A stretch of 6,400 bases of DNA from Planctomycetota bacterium (GTDB lineage: Bacteria; Planctomycetota; Phycisphaerae; Sedimentisphaerales; Anaerobacaceae). Every line of letters begins with the position of its first letter. Positions within the stretch are counted from its first letter, which is position 1. The notes under the pieces were generated by a model. The model saw only the letters and a list, made by a program, of their open reading frames with translations, had not been told where the DNA came from and ran no database searches. Below are positions 6,355 to 6,400 of this stretch, one piece after another. The translations under genes and the position numbers were made by a program. Location: the NCBI GenBank assembly GCA_023135255.1, contig JAGLTN010000059.1, positions 1-6,400 on the forward strand, written 5' to 3'.

Positions 6355-6368
6355 TACCCTTCAGGGTA
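6355..6368. other. Short hairpin downstream of the protease gene
   Basis: TACCC (6355-6359) and GGGTA (6364-6368) form a perfect 5-bp stem with a TTCA loop, 11 bases after the stop codon. No T-tract follows, so it is not a convincing intrinsic terminator. It might stabilise the 3' end of the message or belong to the next transcript. The rest of 6344-6400 shows no gene. Confidence 0.3.
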
Positions 6369-6400
6369 GTAAATGCCCGCGAATAAATCCGTAACTTGTT

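Noticed and set aside
6355..6368. Intrinsic terminator of the protease gene
   Set aside because: The 5-bp stem is followed by GTAAATGCC and not a T-tract, so it is recorded only as a hairpin.

Overview
The window holds five protein genes of a bacterium with moderately low GC, rich in G/T-ending codons. In order they are the end of a thioredoxin gene, a DUF1015 gene and a class V aminotransferase gene on the + strand, an EttA-type ABC-F ATPase on the - strand, and a DegP/HtrA-type secreted protease on the + strand. EttA and a two-PDZ DegP-like protease fit an organism with a Gram-negative-type envelope. A low-GC member of the Planctomycetota (Phycisphaerae-like) is my guess from gene style only, with low confidence. 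There are no tRNA or rRNA genes, insertion sequences, CRISPR arrays or phage genes, and base composition looks uniform.

Region 1-294 is the C-terminal part of thioredoxin, entering at the WCGPC active site, closed by a good intrinsic terminator. Region 295-2940 is a probable two-gene operon. A sigma70-type promoter (368-395) precedes the DUF1015 gene (454-1770), and 25 bases later comes a PLP-dependent aminotransferase of the serine/alanine-glyoxylate/phosphoserine group (1796-2884). The pair suggests serine or amino acid metabolism. The unit ends at a strong U-tract hairpin (2906-2940) with an A-tract on its other side, so it can also stop transcription arriving from the opposite gene.

Region 2946-4619 (- strand) is a complete ettA-like gene, whose product gates translation initiation according to cellular energy state. 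A 248-base divergent intergenic region (4620-4867) carries a candidate promoter for each side. The + side promoter reads the protease gene (4868-6343): signal peptide, trypsin-like domain with an intact His-Asp-Ser triad, and two PDZ domains. The last 57 bases hold only a weak hairpin.

Most of the window is conserved housekeeping and stress-response content. I see no evidence for an undescribed multi-gene system. The most interesting item is the uncharacterised DUF1015 protein, whose Asp-Gly-His-His-Arg-Tyr motif and aminotransferase partner allow a testable guess about its role.
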